Assembly (NCBI GenBank): GCA_014607495.2
Contig: CP053148.1
Location: forward strand, 15,562,001-15,626,000
Direction of reading: 5' to 3'
Origin: Carposina sasakii
Taxonomy: Eukaryota > Arthropoda > Insecta > Lepidoptera > Carposinidae
Length of the DNA stretch: 64,000 nucleotides
Under the pieces are notes generated by a model. That model saw only the letters and a list, made by a program, of their open reading frames with translations. It did not search any database and had not been told where the DNA came from. Both the position numbers and the translations under genes were made by a program. Shown here in pieces: positions 48,263-59,536 of this stretch. Each line of letters begins with the position of its first letter. The stretch's first letter is position 1.

Positions 48263-50091
48263 AAACAAAAAAAAATTAATGCAAGTCATAAAATGTGGAA
48301 TAGACTTTACAGCCCAACTAATGTATTCCTGTGAATGACTGTACAATAGCGTAAGTGACTAACACTGAAAGTCACTTTATATTCTTCCTTCATATTACAT
48401 AAATAAAATAGAATAAGGTATATTACATTTTGTAAGTACAGTACCTAATATAAATACCTAAGTTCCTTCCAATTTGTAATAATTGTTTGTATAAAAGAAA
48501 TAGATAAAACTGTCAACTAATTGTATAAAAAAATGCAAAGTGCTCCTAAAGCAAGGATATTCCATGACTACTATAATTAATTACTGTATTTCAAAACTAA
48601 ATTGATTATGTAACCAGAACTACCAATGACAATAAAATTATACAGGGTGTGTGTGACAGCCAGGCAAATACAAAAATACTGAACAAGTGCCATTGTTTTC
48701 AGTCGTACGAGAGTGTTATTACTCGCAGGAAATGCATTTTTAATTAGATTATCCGCAATGTTTGCTTTCCGCGCCAATAGTATCGGGAGATCCTGTGACT
48801 AGTTAAAAGGGGTTATATTTTAAGTATATATTTTAGGTATATATTTTAAGTAACAATCTAAATCCTACTTAAACGAACTACACAATTTTTTTCCGAAAAA
48901 CTGAAAAGTCAGAAAATTTTGGAATTTTCCTTCGAAAATTTTCAGTAGTTTTCGCCTTAGAATCATGGTCTGAAGCCGCTATATCAATATTTGCCTGGCT
49001 GTCACTTCCATCCTGTATTAAGGGCAGATTTTTTCCAATCGTCAGATAACTTATCTGAAGCGTACATTAGATGCTGTCTTTCTTTAAAACTTGATCAAGT
49101 TAGAAACAGCATACTTAATAGGCTATCTGGCCATTAGAAAAATCGGTCGTTAATGTTGCAATTAGTATTTTTTTAAAGTATTTATATATTTTTTTAGAGT
49201 ATTTATATATTCACACAAACATATTTATTTCATGTAAATAATACTGAATATGAAAATAAAGTCCCGTCTCTTATCTAATTATGTATTTGTTTTTTACTTG
49301 TATTCTACCTTATCCTATGAGTTTACGGTTAATATTGTTATTATTATGTATAATCCCTAGCTCTAATACTGTGGTCAGTTCTTACTGCCATTCTTAATTC
49401 TAGCATCAAAATACTTGTCTAACCCTCTTGGTCATATACCTTCATCAGACAGTCATCCCTTCTCCTGTAATCCAGCATAGGTCTGCAGGCTGCTAAGGTA
49501 GCATATATCAGTTTAACGTCACACTATTGCGAAACTACATGAACACCAAATAACAGCTCATTTCTATGACGCGAGAAGAGGTTCGCGGTGTTATTTATTA
49601 CCAAACGGCGGCATCTAAAGTTTAAAATTTACATTAATTTATGTACAGTAATTGATTAAATTATTTTCTAAAAGACGGTCAATGTTTTTCGTTTATACCT
49701 TATACAAATTAAATAAAAGCTGTTATAATAAAAATTTATGTATTTAATATACAAATAAAATTATATGCAAAACATCTTATAACTGTAGTTAATTGATTCT
49801 ACAATATGACACGCTAACTCGAGAGATGAAGCTATCACACGCCTCTGAAGTTTACTTGAAAAATATATCTAGAATCAAGGAAATTCAACGTTCTCTTTCA
49901 TCGTTCATTTTGTAAACATAAATCGAGTAGAGAACTAAGGAAACTCCTTTTACAAGATCATCTTCGCATTTCGACTACAGATATTTTGTTTGTATTTTAA
50001 ATGTAAACATTAGCCGAGAGTAAGTATATTCTTTGGTCGATTCTGTCGAGAGTACCTATCAGATTCTGTCAGTCACACTTATGCCTTGATC
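48263..50091. other. Intergenic, no gene seen
   Basis: AT-rich. 48640-49018 is bounded by TACAGGGTGTGTGTGACAGC and GGCTGTCACTTCCATCCTGT A, suggesting one more short-inverted-repeat element of about 375 bp. The rest shows nothing nameable. Confidence 0.5.
48642..49018. mobile_element. TACAGGGTGTGTGTGACAGCCAG-ended element
   Basis: Left end TACAGGGTGTGTGTGACAGC CAGGCAAATA; right end TATTTGCCTGGCTGTCACTT CCATCCTGTA. The inverted ends extend about 30 bp. The middle contains AAAATTTTGGAATTTTCC-type words and no coding frame. Confidence 0.7.
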
Positions 50092-50569
50092 ACAGTGATC
50101 ACACGTAGGTACCGAGTAAACGGGCGAGACAGTAAAATGCTTCTCGGTCGAGACAATGAGGTGGGCGAGTAGCTCACTCCGCCTAGTAAGTAGAGTCCGA
50201 GGTTCCGCAGCAGGGTCCGAGTTACTGTCTCGCCCGCCACTCTGCCCACGTATTGGCTATCTTTTGTGACAGTTCATAGTCATGATCACTAATTGAAACT
50301 TATTGAACTGGAAGTGACATGTATGTGTGTGTTGCCAAAATTTTCTACGGATAAGACATGCCACTTCCAGTTAAGTTTCAATTGAGTGATGATCACTAGA
50401 ACTGTCAAAAAAGATAGCCAATAGGTCTTCTTATACAAATGTGAGGAGATACCAAATCCCTGGGCCTGCTGGCCGGCCGAGCACTCGCCAAAGTGTTCAG
50501 ACGAACCGAGCACTCGATCGAGTTTACTGTCTCGCCCGTTTACTCGGTACGTGTGATCAAGGCATTAAA
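50092..50569. mobile_element. Nested palindromic element, copy 1
   Basis: Outer arms TGCCTTGATCACAGTGATCA...CGAGTAAACGGGCGAGACAG and CTGTCTCGCCCGTTTACTCG...GTGTGATCAAGGCA. Inner arms GTATTGGCTATCTTTTGTGA and TCAAAAAAGATAGCCAATAG, with TTGAACTGGAAGTGACATG / CATGCCACTTCCAGTTAAG near the centre. A second copy of the inner unit is at 56340-56530. Confidence 0.78.
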
Positions 50570-50689
50570 CCTAAATTTAAAATTAGTCCTTCCTGTCCCT
50601 TTGTCTCGGCCATTTATGTTAAGGATACGAGAGACAAGTTTAAGAATACTAAATGCGACGGTCAGAATCATTAAGAAGAAATAAAAGAG

Positions 50690-51363
50690 GAGTAGCGGCT
50701 AAGTATATTTTCATACAAAAATAGTGTGCCGCGGAGCGGAGGTGAAGTATGTGACGAGGGGAACATTGAACACTATAGCCCTGCTCATTTACATAGAAAC
50801 CACCTTGTAGTGAATAGTCAAACTACTTGCTCATTACCAATATGGTTCAAGATTGTTTTACTAGTGCAATTACTCATCGCTAGATGGCAATATTGAACTA
50901 CGTTTTAGTAAAAAAGTACCCTGATAAAAGCGCTAGTGTCTCTGTAATTTAAATACGGTTAGATTTCGGAGCACAAGCGTGTGGTTACAGCTACTGCGTT
51001 ACACTGGCGCTGAAGCTTCGCCCCTATCATGACGTCATGGCCTCACGATTGCCACAAGACTCAGTACATGTCCTACCTCCTCTTTTATACATTCTTCATG
51101 GTCAGAATCGACTATAATGTGAGTGGTAATTTGGTAATAACATTCAGGCAAAGAATATTAAGCTTGCATTCAGGCTAGTAAGTAAGTAGGTAGGTACATG
51201 ACTAGTTTATTTATAAGGTTTAGATAAAATCAGAGTATACGTCTGCGAATATGGTATACTGATTGATCGACATCGGGCAGGTTTTATGTGTACGACGATA
51301 GTATAGATTGCGCATCGGACAATTTTCACGCAAAGGTCAAGCAAGAGGTTAGAACATCTTAGC
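50690..51363. other. Intergenic, nothing identified
   Basis: Mixed composition with short frames only. GC-rich spot 50990-51070 (CACTGGCGCTGAAGCTTCGC) lacks an open frame with recognisable sequence. Confidence 0.5.
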
Positions 51364-51422
51364 ATAGGACGCGCTTATCTTGAAATGATAAATGTTTTCA
51401 TTTCAAGATAAGCGCGTCCTAT
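51364..51422. other. Perfect 25-bp stem, 9-nt loop
   Basis: Arm 51364-51388 (ATAGGACGCGCTTATCTTGA...) and arm 51398-51422 (...TCAAGATAAGCGCGTCCTAT) are exact reverse complements; loop TAAATGTTT. No second copy was seen in the window. Confidence 0.85.
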
Positions 51423-51771
51423 TATCATCACAATCATTTATCGAAAGAATTAAAAACAAAACCATAAAGTATCATATTATGGTAAAATTTTCTAAAAGTC
51501 ATATACATACATAAATTTATTTTAGTTCAAAAACGATAGGCAATATTTACAGATTTTAACTTGTTTCCTTAGATTAATGATTGGTCTCATTATTCTAAGC
51601 TTGTGTCAATAAACAGATAGTCGCGAAATTTAGGATTTTTGTTTAAAAATAACCTGTCCTGTCCTATAGAAAAGAAAATTAAGCCCCATTTACTTGATAG
51701 GTACCCTTTTTCTTGAACATTCCAGTGCAATTATTATGCCATTAGAACGAATCAAAAATGGTAGTTTAGAC

Positions 51772-51956
51772 CAGTGGTTCCCAAAGTGGTCCAGGTGGAC
51801 CACCAGGGGTCCACAGGAGACTCGATGGGGGTCCACGTTGTCGTGAAAAAATTTACAATTAATTAGTATGTTGTGTAGGCCTGTAGGGTGTCCATCAGAA
51901 CCAGTTAGGTGACTTTTGAAAGGGGTCTATAAGAAAAAAATATTTGGGAACATCAG
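51772..51956. mobile_element. hAT-type MITE, 185 bp, with 8-bp target duplication
   Basis: Ends CAGTGGTTCCCAAAG and TTTGGGAACATCAG, flanked on both sides by GTTTAGAC (51764-51771 and 51957-51964). The CAGTGGTTCCCAAA end and an 8-bp duplication are hallmarks of non-autonomous hAT elements. Interior has GGTCCAGGTGGACCACCAGG. Confidence 0.92.
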
Positions 51957-52278
51957 GTTTAGACCATGCCAGTTACTTTGTTGATTCAATAAAATTACAG
52001 GCAAGCAAGAAAATGCTATTTAAATGAGGACTTAATTAATTCTTTTCATTTACTTCTCACGTATAGGATGACGGAATCCACGCAAAATCAAACGTAGGTA
52101 CACCTCCAATTTTGCGCAAGCCTGTAGCTCTCTCGTTAGAGAGTAAGTATATTCTTTGCTGTCTACTTGCAACCTATCGCATCTAGGTACTTCTATATTA
52201 GGCTGGTTTTACATAGTTATGCAGGCCCACATGACATGACATTGTATTGCGCTAGAACATCGTTCACCGTGGCAGGGG

Positions 52279-52420
52279 AATTAGGTACCTAACTTGCAAA
52301 AGCAAAGACAAAGCAATGCGTTCGCGAAAATTGGGTGCGAGAACACCACACTTTACGTAACATACACAATTTTCGCGCGATCGCATTGCAGTGCCTTTGC
52401 GTTTAGCAAGTTACGTAATC
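52279..52420. mobile_element. Inverted-repeat MITE 'CTTGCAAAAGCAAAG', copy 2
   Basis: CTAACTTGCAAAAGCAAAGA, GCAATGCGTTCGCGAAAATT / AATTTTCGCGCGATCGCATT, GTTTAGCAAGTTACGTAATC. Relative of 41482-41662. The shared ends TTACGTAATC suggest target or terminal sequence. Confidence 0.7.
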
Positions 52421-52658
52421 AGTCTACCGGTCTCCCATAATAGCTCTGCAACCTTAAAGTAGGATACGCACACACTGAAATTGTTAGTAAATTAGTAACT
52501 TTCGACACTCATTCTTATGCAAAAGAAAAAATATTACTATTGACAACAAGCAATCGATTAAAAACGAACTTCACACGAAGTCCCTTACTAGTTTGGTTCA
52601 GACAAGAGACTCAATTCTCCACCGGCTGATAACCTTGTGTATTTAACATAATTAGAGG

Positions 52659-52710
52659 TTATAAAATTATTAATAAAGAAATGGAAAAAATTCTTCACCC
52701 GAGTGGGAAT
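52659..52710 (-). mobile_element. tRNA-headed SINE, truncated copy
   Basis: TTATAAAATTATTAATAAAG AAATGGAAAAAATTCTTCAC then CCGAGTGGGAAT; it breaks off within the B-box side of the head. Same family as 9224 and 9548. Confidence 0.65.
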
Positions 52711-52799
52711 TATAATTAAATAATTAGAAGTGTAAAACAATACAGCCAATTGTAGTACCTATTCGAGATCCGCAGAATTCAGGTTCAAGTTGTTCAGTA

Positions 52800-52953
52800 G
52801 GGTAAGCATAAAACTATTTACGTGGCGGCGCGGAGGGGCGGCCTAGTAACACTATCGACTCGCAAGAAAAATCAAAGATTTGACAGTTTACGACTATTTA
52901 CGATTTAAGACGGTTACGGACTATCGATCAAGAGGTTCGTGCTTGCCCTGCCC
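52800..52953. mobile_element. GTAAGCACGAACC MITE, diverged copy
   Basis: GTAAGCATAAAACTATTTAC GTGGCGGC at the left, GGTTACGGACTATCGATCAA GAGGTTCGTGCTTGCCC at the right. Longer and more diverged than 40985-41100. Confidence 0.65.
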
Positions 52954-53033
52954 AACTGAACTGCCCTAATTAGGTAATAAAGTTTATCTGCCGGTGTAAA
53001 TTTGAATCCTATAAGGTAACAGGATGGCAGCTC

Positions 53034-53250
53034 ACTTGTTTTTATACTAATGGCTATTACATCATACACATTGCACGTGGTATCTACCTTTATTCGTAGG
53101 ATATGCACCCGCCATCCTGCTGCACACGGTCAATCCGTATGGAATGATTTAGATATCTACAATCTTACAAAATTGTTACGCTTACAACTACTAAAAAAAG
53201 GTATACTTAACTATAAAAATTCGCTCATCAAAAAGGAACAAACAGTGTGA
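53034..53250 (+). pseudogene. Possible LINE reverse-transcriptase C-terminal remnant
   Basis: A short frame, RRICTRHPAAHGQSVWNDLD then IYNLTKLLRLQLLKKGILNY, resembles the W-N-x-L-P ... F-K-x-L-K-x-x-L end found in many non-LTR retrotransposon polyproteins. The frame is only 66 codons, with nothing recognisable upstream. Confidence 0.35.
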
Positions 53251-53612
53251 TAGAAAAACGAAAAATCTAATAACTTCCTGATCTGATATTATACATGGTG
53301 TAGCATAAAGGTAAATTTGCTAAGCGAAATTAAATGAAAAAAGTACACAACCACCAAAAAGCCATAGGTAAACATTATTTTTTATGTGAAAGCACATTCC
53401 TGATTGACTATATATATTTGATTTGACGGTTTGGAAATTGAGTTTTATTTTCTCAAAGTAGGCCTCATCTTCATTACATTTCACTTAACAAATACCTTTC
53501 AGTGACCCAGCACTAGGTTCCTTTTGGGCGTAAATCTATTTGTAATGCAAAAAACTTGTACTTAAATGATCTCTGGAAACATGTCTAAAAGAGAATACGG
53601 TCCAAACCTATT

Positions 53613-54239
53613 TTGTTGAGATATTTGTTGTTATCTTTTGTAATAATAATTCTTAGTGAGAGATTTTCTGAGGGCTATTTTTATACGAGTATTAATAAAA
53701 AATTGAGAACGGTCGTGCATCGCGCTAAGGCCGAAGGATGGATTGGTTTTGAGGTAGCAAATAATTATAAATTAATAGAAAGAAAAATTTACAGATTTAA
53801 AAATATAATTACTAGTGGACGCGCGCGACTCCTCCCGCGTGAACTGCAGAAAAAACAAAATTCTGAAATTATCCGGGATAAATTGCCACTCGTACTTTAT
53901 AATAAAGTATTGTACGTTATTTCAGGTAATTGTACTCTATACTTTATGAGAACCAAAAAGTACGTGAAAATACTTTATTTCGTAGGATTTGATTTCTTTG
54001 GGATTTTGAGAAGTTTAGTCTTAAGTAGGGCTGCCATCCGTCCGGGTTTCCCGGGATTTGTTCTAGTTTGGAGAGCGCCAGGAAGCATCCGGGCGGGAAA
54101 CCCGGACACTTTTTATGCCAGGAAAAATCTGATTTACTTGATAGAATGGAAATATTTAGCCGCCCCGATCTGCGCATCCTGCTCTATGTATGAGGGACAT
54201 AGTAACCGCCGCATCAATGATACGGGGCCACTGATATAA
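53613..54239 (+). other. 208-codon open frame made of repeats, probably not a gene
   Basis: The longest intergenic frame. It runs across a CTAGTGGACGCG repeat fragment (53811-53880) and the GGGCTGCCATCCGTCCGGGT repeat at 54028-54120, so it is a chance fusion of repeat sequence. No domain is visible. Confidence 0.6.
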
Positions 54240-54561
54240 CATGTGTACCTAAGCAAAAATAAAGATTCTCGTTCGAGATTAATAAAATACTAAAATATAG
54301 GTACTTATAGTACAAATACTTTAAAATAAATAATAGAGGCTTTAACAGTAACAAAATGGTAAACATTCTCGCTCGCTTGGTTGGTGTCTACATTTCCATG
54401 ATGCTTTAGCGATCGTCACAACTTCTTGGCAGAGACTGCATTTCCAGAGGTAATTGGCAACTTAAGTGCCAAAAATCATACAAATTTCGCGTTCCCTTCG
54501 CTCGTACTACAACTTCCCTTAAAGAGCTTCAAGCGAAAATATTACTTCTCGTTAGTGCCTA

Positions 54562-54936
54562 AACAGGATGATTTTTGGTCGTCAACGTTCCCGAAAACTA
54601 CGGAATCTCATCATCGCGATCATTATTCTCCATGGAAGCATACCTGGGAAGTATCTGGTTCTCAAGATATTAGGCTAAGAGTAAATAGACTGCGTTTTTC
54701 TGCATAAATGCACATAGACGCGCGTATCAAGATTTTTTCACGAGAAATAATTAATATGTCTATGAAAAAAACTAGCATAAACACTGGACACTATAAATTT
54801 CGCCCGATCAAGTAATAAATTTTTCTTTTTAAATTTACATCATTTCCCAGCATTTTTTGGCATAAACTTACTTTATTTGATGTATAGAGTAGACACGTAC
54901 CCTTCGTTAAGGGTGGCAACAGAAAAACATCCTGTA
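54562..54936 (+). mobile_element. TACAGG-type element, 'GGTCGTCAACGTTCC' family
   Basis: AACAGGATGATTTTTGGTCG ... CAGAAAAACATCCTGTA, 375 bp, with CTCCATGGAAGCATACCTGG and TACCCTTCGTTAAGGGTGGC. Close to 32624-33008. Confidence 0.8.
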
Positions 54937-54939
54937 ATA

Positions 54940-56055
54940 GACGTAGTGAAAATTGATGCGCTAAATATAACGCTATACAGCAAATAATTGCTAATATGTT
55001 CTTAAATATAATAATAAAGAAAAATAAATTGTAGGTACTTTATTTTGATGCTATGTACCTACTTTATTTTTCTTATCTATAATAGCCAATGTACTTTAAA
55101 TGCAAAAAGGAAAGGTGTCAACCCTAATTGTAGCCTATGTGTTATTCTGATATGTAAGCTATATTATTGTGAAGTTTCATCCAAATCCATTTAGTAGTTT
55201 TTGCGTGAAAGAGCAACAAACATCCTTACATACATCCTCACAAACTTTTGCGTTTATAATATTAAGTAGGATTTCTACATGGTACGTTATTGCCATGATG
55301 TAATTCTCTTTGCCAACTAAAATCATTTTACTTACCGATAATGCCTACAATGTGCACCAAGCCTAAAACCGTAAGATCGCTGGACTGTGTGATAAAAAAA
55401 TGTTAGTATATTGGCAGTTCTAGGGAAGTTTAAAGGCGCTTAAATCAGGTAGCAGCAAGCAAAGCTGCTAAAAGAATGGTAGGTAGTAATATATAAATAT
55501 TTATGTGTATGCATTATATGATTATTACGCTATTTTCTACTTTTAAAAAGCCATCAGAAAGTCTCCCATTTTCATGTATCCTACCTCACTACCGAAATAT
55601 ATGCGAGTACAATGAAGAGAACACTTATTATGGTAATTTACATTTACATTTACCTACACTCTTCTACAATTTTTATAAAAGTAGGTTTAATTTATCACCA
55701 TTTAAATCTATTGCTTTCAATGTTATCAAAGACGTGCATATAAAAAGCGGAAGGCAAACTTTTTATTTATTAATCTCTCTATTGCCAGCAGTTATATGAA
55801 TAATAAGCTATTTTTTCTAGAGATCAATGAAACCTTATTTAAAATAGGAATAATTTCGTAGTCACCTTATTTAAGGCAAATTTTACTAACAATAGAACTT
55901 ATAATTCAAATTCCCCATTACGTTGGCTTACACTAAAGTGTCTACACTGTACAGCCGTTTTGGTGACCATTACCAGTTCTGTAACGAAAACAGAGGCTGT
56001 TTGCTTACTATTAAATTGAATTTAGTAAAATATTTGATATTATCAGATCATGGAT
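54940..56055. other. Intergenic, no gene supported
   Basis: AT-rich. 55130-55265 matches the 3' part of the short CTAGTGGA repeats (TTCATCCAAATCCATTTAGT, CACAAACTTTTGCGTTTATA). 55503-55799 has a 98-codon frame of low complexity without support. Confidence 0.5.
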
Positions 56056-56200
56056 TACTCCACTGGCAATGCTGCATTATCCTCTTATTGACATTTGTAC
56101 CCCATAACTTGCTTGTAGGTTATTATAAAAATTTATATCTGCTGCTATAGACTTGCTATGTAGGCGTCTGGCTCTCTTTTGAACTCGGACCGTCAAAGAA
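56056..56200 (+). repeat. Dispersed repeat 'ACTCCACTGGCAAT', copy 2
   Basis: ACTCCACTGGCAATGCTGCA, TAACTTGCTTGTAGGTTATT and TAGACTTGCTATGTAGGC; see 20695-20830. Confidence 0.5.
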
Positions 56201-56339
56201 TAGGGTAACATAATGCTAGCTTCCCCCAGTCCGTAATTTTGCGGATCATAGCGCACGGGCGACAACTACTGACAGGTGTAAGAAACATACCTAACTATGG
56301 AAAACAGACGATTTTCTTGCCACGGTGCGGCGGTTCGTT

Positions 56340-56640
56340 CTGCCCCCGTATTGGCTATCTTTTTTGACAGTCATGATCACTCATTGAATTGATCAAACTT
56401 ATTGAACTGGAAGTGACATGTATGTGTTTGTTGCCAATATTTCTTCAGATAAGGTGCCACTTCCAGTTGTTGAGTTTCAATTGAGTGATGTTCATGATTG
56501 AATGATGTCAAATAAGATAGCCTATAGGCCTACTGGTCTACGTCTGTCCCACAGAACACTACATTACTCTCGTCCGTCCGCACACTCGCCGTGGGAAGTC
56601 AGCATAACATTCCACAGATTCGGGCGAGACTGACGATCTT
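56340..56640. mobile_element. Palindromic element, copy 2
   Basis: CGTATTGGCTATCTTTTTTG, ATTGAACTGGAAGTGACATG, GTGCCACTTCCAGTTGTTGA, TCAAATAAGATAGCCTATAG and, at the far end, GGGCGAGACTGACG. Related to 50092-50569, with a more diverged right side. Confidence 0.68.
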
Positions 56641-57157
56641 TATTGTAAAGTAATCTTAAGTCTCATCAAATTGCATTTTAACTTTACATAGCAGGCGGAT
56701 ACAGTCAAGAAGCCTAATAATACGGGTATCTGTATACAAATTTATTATCTGTTGCACTTTTGAGACATCATTGTCTTATAATGTAGACACTTCTTGTTAC
56801 TTTTTGTTGATATATTAAAAATTTACATTCCTTAACTAAACTTAAAAATAGGTAATATATACAAGTGTAGCAGCTTTTTACCGCAGCTGAAGACACTCCG
56901 GTACACCCTGTGGACAATAAACTAAAGGTTAATGCTATGTAATAGCAGAATCAATCGCGAAAATATATATTACTTGTCTTGTTTAAAAATGTGGTAAAAT
57001 ATTTACCTTTAGTTATAGTTGAACGCAACAGCGATAATATCAGGTAGCGGGACAAAAAACGCAAAGCATTTCATTATTCCGTACTTTGCATAGGAAGGTC
57101 GCTCCCATGCAAATCATAGTTCAAATCGCAAGGCATTTTATCTTCCAGCCCCCTCAG

Positions 57158-57270
57158 GATGACCACGCATCGTGGATATCGTAGTCTCTATACAAAATTC
57201 AACATGGCGGCTTTATTTATCGTATTTTGACAGGTTGAATGTCGATAAATTGGTTTATCATATCGTGTTT
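57158..57270. repeat. Reverse copy of the 20430-20585 repeat
   Basis: GATGACCACGCATCGTGGAT, GTCTCTATACAAAATTCAAC, GGCTTTATTTATCGTATTTT GACAGGTTGAATGTCGATAA. See 20430-20585. Confidence 0.55.
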
Positions 57271-59536
57271 CTACTTGTGCAGGAATACTTCATTTCTCTT
57301 CTGTCTCATTCCGTCAAACTTTTTAAAAGAATGCCTATTAAACTGTTGTGAATAGGTATCATCAAAACCTTTTACATTGTCAAAGCTTTTTACGCTTTTT
57401 TTTAAGTGACTCCTATTTAGTTACTCCCTTTCCTGGAAGGGCCCAGAAGCTCAAAGTCTCCCTAATACACATAGAATTACAATTCTAGCAATTTTCACAA
57501 TTTAACATCAACACAATGAACAATTCTCAACAATGGGTTATCCACTTAAATTGCCAGGATAAGCAAAACTTAAATTTGCACTCGCTTTGCACCCTTTCTC
57601 GGTTATCAATGAAAACTTAGTAAGTACTTATATCTTATCAAAGACATTCGCTTAAGTAAAAAAGACAACTGCGCTAAGCAGAAATTTAACAGATTAAAAA
57701 TAAACAGATAGGTAGATTTGTAAAGGTTCATTTATTAATCAAATAATAATCGCATATTCGAAATACATAATTAAAGCCCCATTTCCAGAAGTGATTATTC
57801 CTAGATATGTTATTTTGGTTTTAGAAACACTAAAAAATCATTTTAAATTAGGCATGTGGGGCTTGGTGTATATTTTTAAAATAGCCATAATAACATGGCC
57901 TTCAACAATTTAACCTTACATTAAAACATTACACACAAATGAAGGGCATTTCACAACATTTTATAATATTTGATTCATTCTTAATCACTAAGATAAATTC
58001 ATCATTATTCATCGAATTCTGACGACTTGTCGACAAAAAGTTTTTACTAAATTATTTAGAGGTAACTTTCTAACATTAAACATGGCCTCAATCTAGCCAA
58101 CGAATAGCACCGCACCAGGTACAATATAATTATCAGTCAATTACACACGAGATTCATTATAGTATACCCTACAATATAGGTTTATAGGCTACGTCAAAAA
58201 GATTAATACGGAATATCAAAAATAGATGTTATCCCATAATAGTTAATACTGATATTCAATTAAAATCATTGTCATATAAGAACTACATTAAAATATCCGT
58301 AAATCGGAATGTGGTATATAAAATCAGATTAATGTAGGAACATTTGATTGCAGGTACTTATCGTTAACATTTTAACATTAAAAATACAGTAAACACATAA
58401 ATTCGCTTAGCATTAAAATAATATGTCAACACGTGGTTGCGTCACCAACTCAACTCCCGATACAGCAGTATCTAGTCGATTGCGCCACCACGCATACCCT
58501 ATTCAATATCAAAAAGATTACGCTAGCTATTGTAATATTATCCTTCTTATAAGCTCGGTGGGCGTGGTATATAAACCGATAGACATATTGCTATTGCAGA
58601 CATATTGCAAACACATAGAAACATCTAATCTATTTAGGTATCTTGACAATAAATAAATGACCTTGGTCTATGACACTAAAACTAGGTAACAAACGGTTGA
58701 CACGCAGAACAACAAATTTTCAAAAGGAACAACATTGATTGCCGTTTTCACAAAATCTACACACAATATCACTTTCGCGGAATAGCCTCAATTCCTCGCC
58801 GGCCACTAATTTTCTGAATATATTTAATTCAGGGTGTTTCAAGCCATTTAGGTAGGTATAGTATGCAAGTTGTTTAAAACTGCCTGAAGATAATAGAAGG
58901 TATCCGATGTCTTAATATTGGGGGCTTTCACTAAAGTAACACATTGTGCTAGCTAGCAACAAAATCTATTCATACAATCGAGTTTTTTTATTTTTTGCCA
59001 AAGCACTTGCATGTTCGAAGTAAGGACACAGAAGCTGTCAAAAATAAAACTTCCATGATCAAAATGATCTGACTTTGAGTTTTAATGAATCTTGATAGTT
59101 AAATAACTTATCTATTTAGATATAGGCATACATACAAATATTATAAAATAATTCTTTGCTACACGTGAAAAATATCACAAACAAATGGCGGTGTTAAGAT
59201 ATGAATATTTCACTATAATGACAAACCACGAAGATGATTCAAAGAAAATGTAATACATATTGTGAAAACCGCAATTTTGAATGCCACTTTGAAAGAGTGA
59301 GGTTCAACAACGTGACAATCCATTGAGATCATTTTAATAATTATTTACTAAGGCACATTATAATTACTGAACACATTAAAAACGGTTGTATCTCTAAGTT
59401 TACTAGGCCATCCTAAAACAAGATAGACCTAATTGAACTAAATATCGTATAGACATAGACTGTCAATATTAAAACTCGTTGAGGTAGATATTGTTATTAA
59501 ATACAATAGACTAGATTCCTATGCTTGAAAATAGTA
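57271..59536. other. Intergenic, AT-rich, no gene seen
   Basis: Many TTTATT and AATAAA words on both strands but no coding exon. A long 3' UTR of the minus-strand gene cannot be excluded, but nothing supports it. Confidence 0.45.

Noticed and set aside
53613..54239. 208-codon open frame, longest outside SCAP and the minus-strand gene
   Set aside because: It crosses fragments of two dispersed repeats and shows no domain or splice-bounded conservation; best explained as chance.
58427..58500. Possible tRNA-like sequence in reverse (GTGGCGCAATCGACTAG)
   Set aside because: Only an A-box-like word; the B-box region is a poor match and no second copy was seen.
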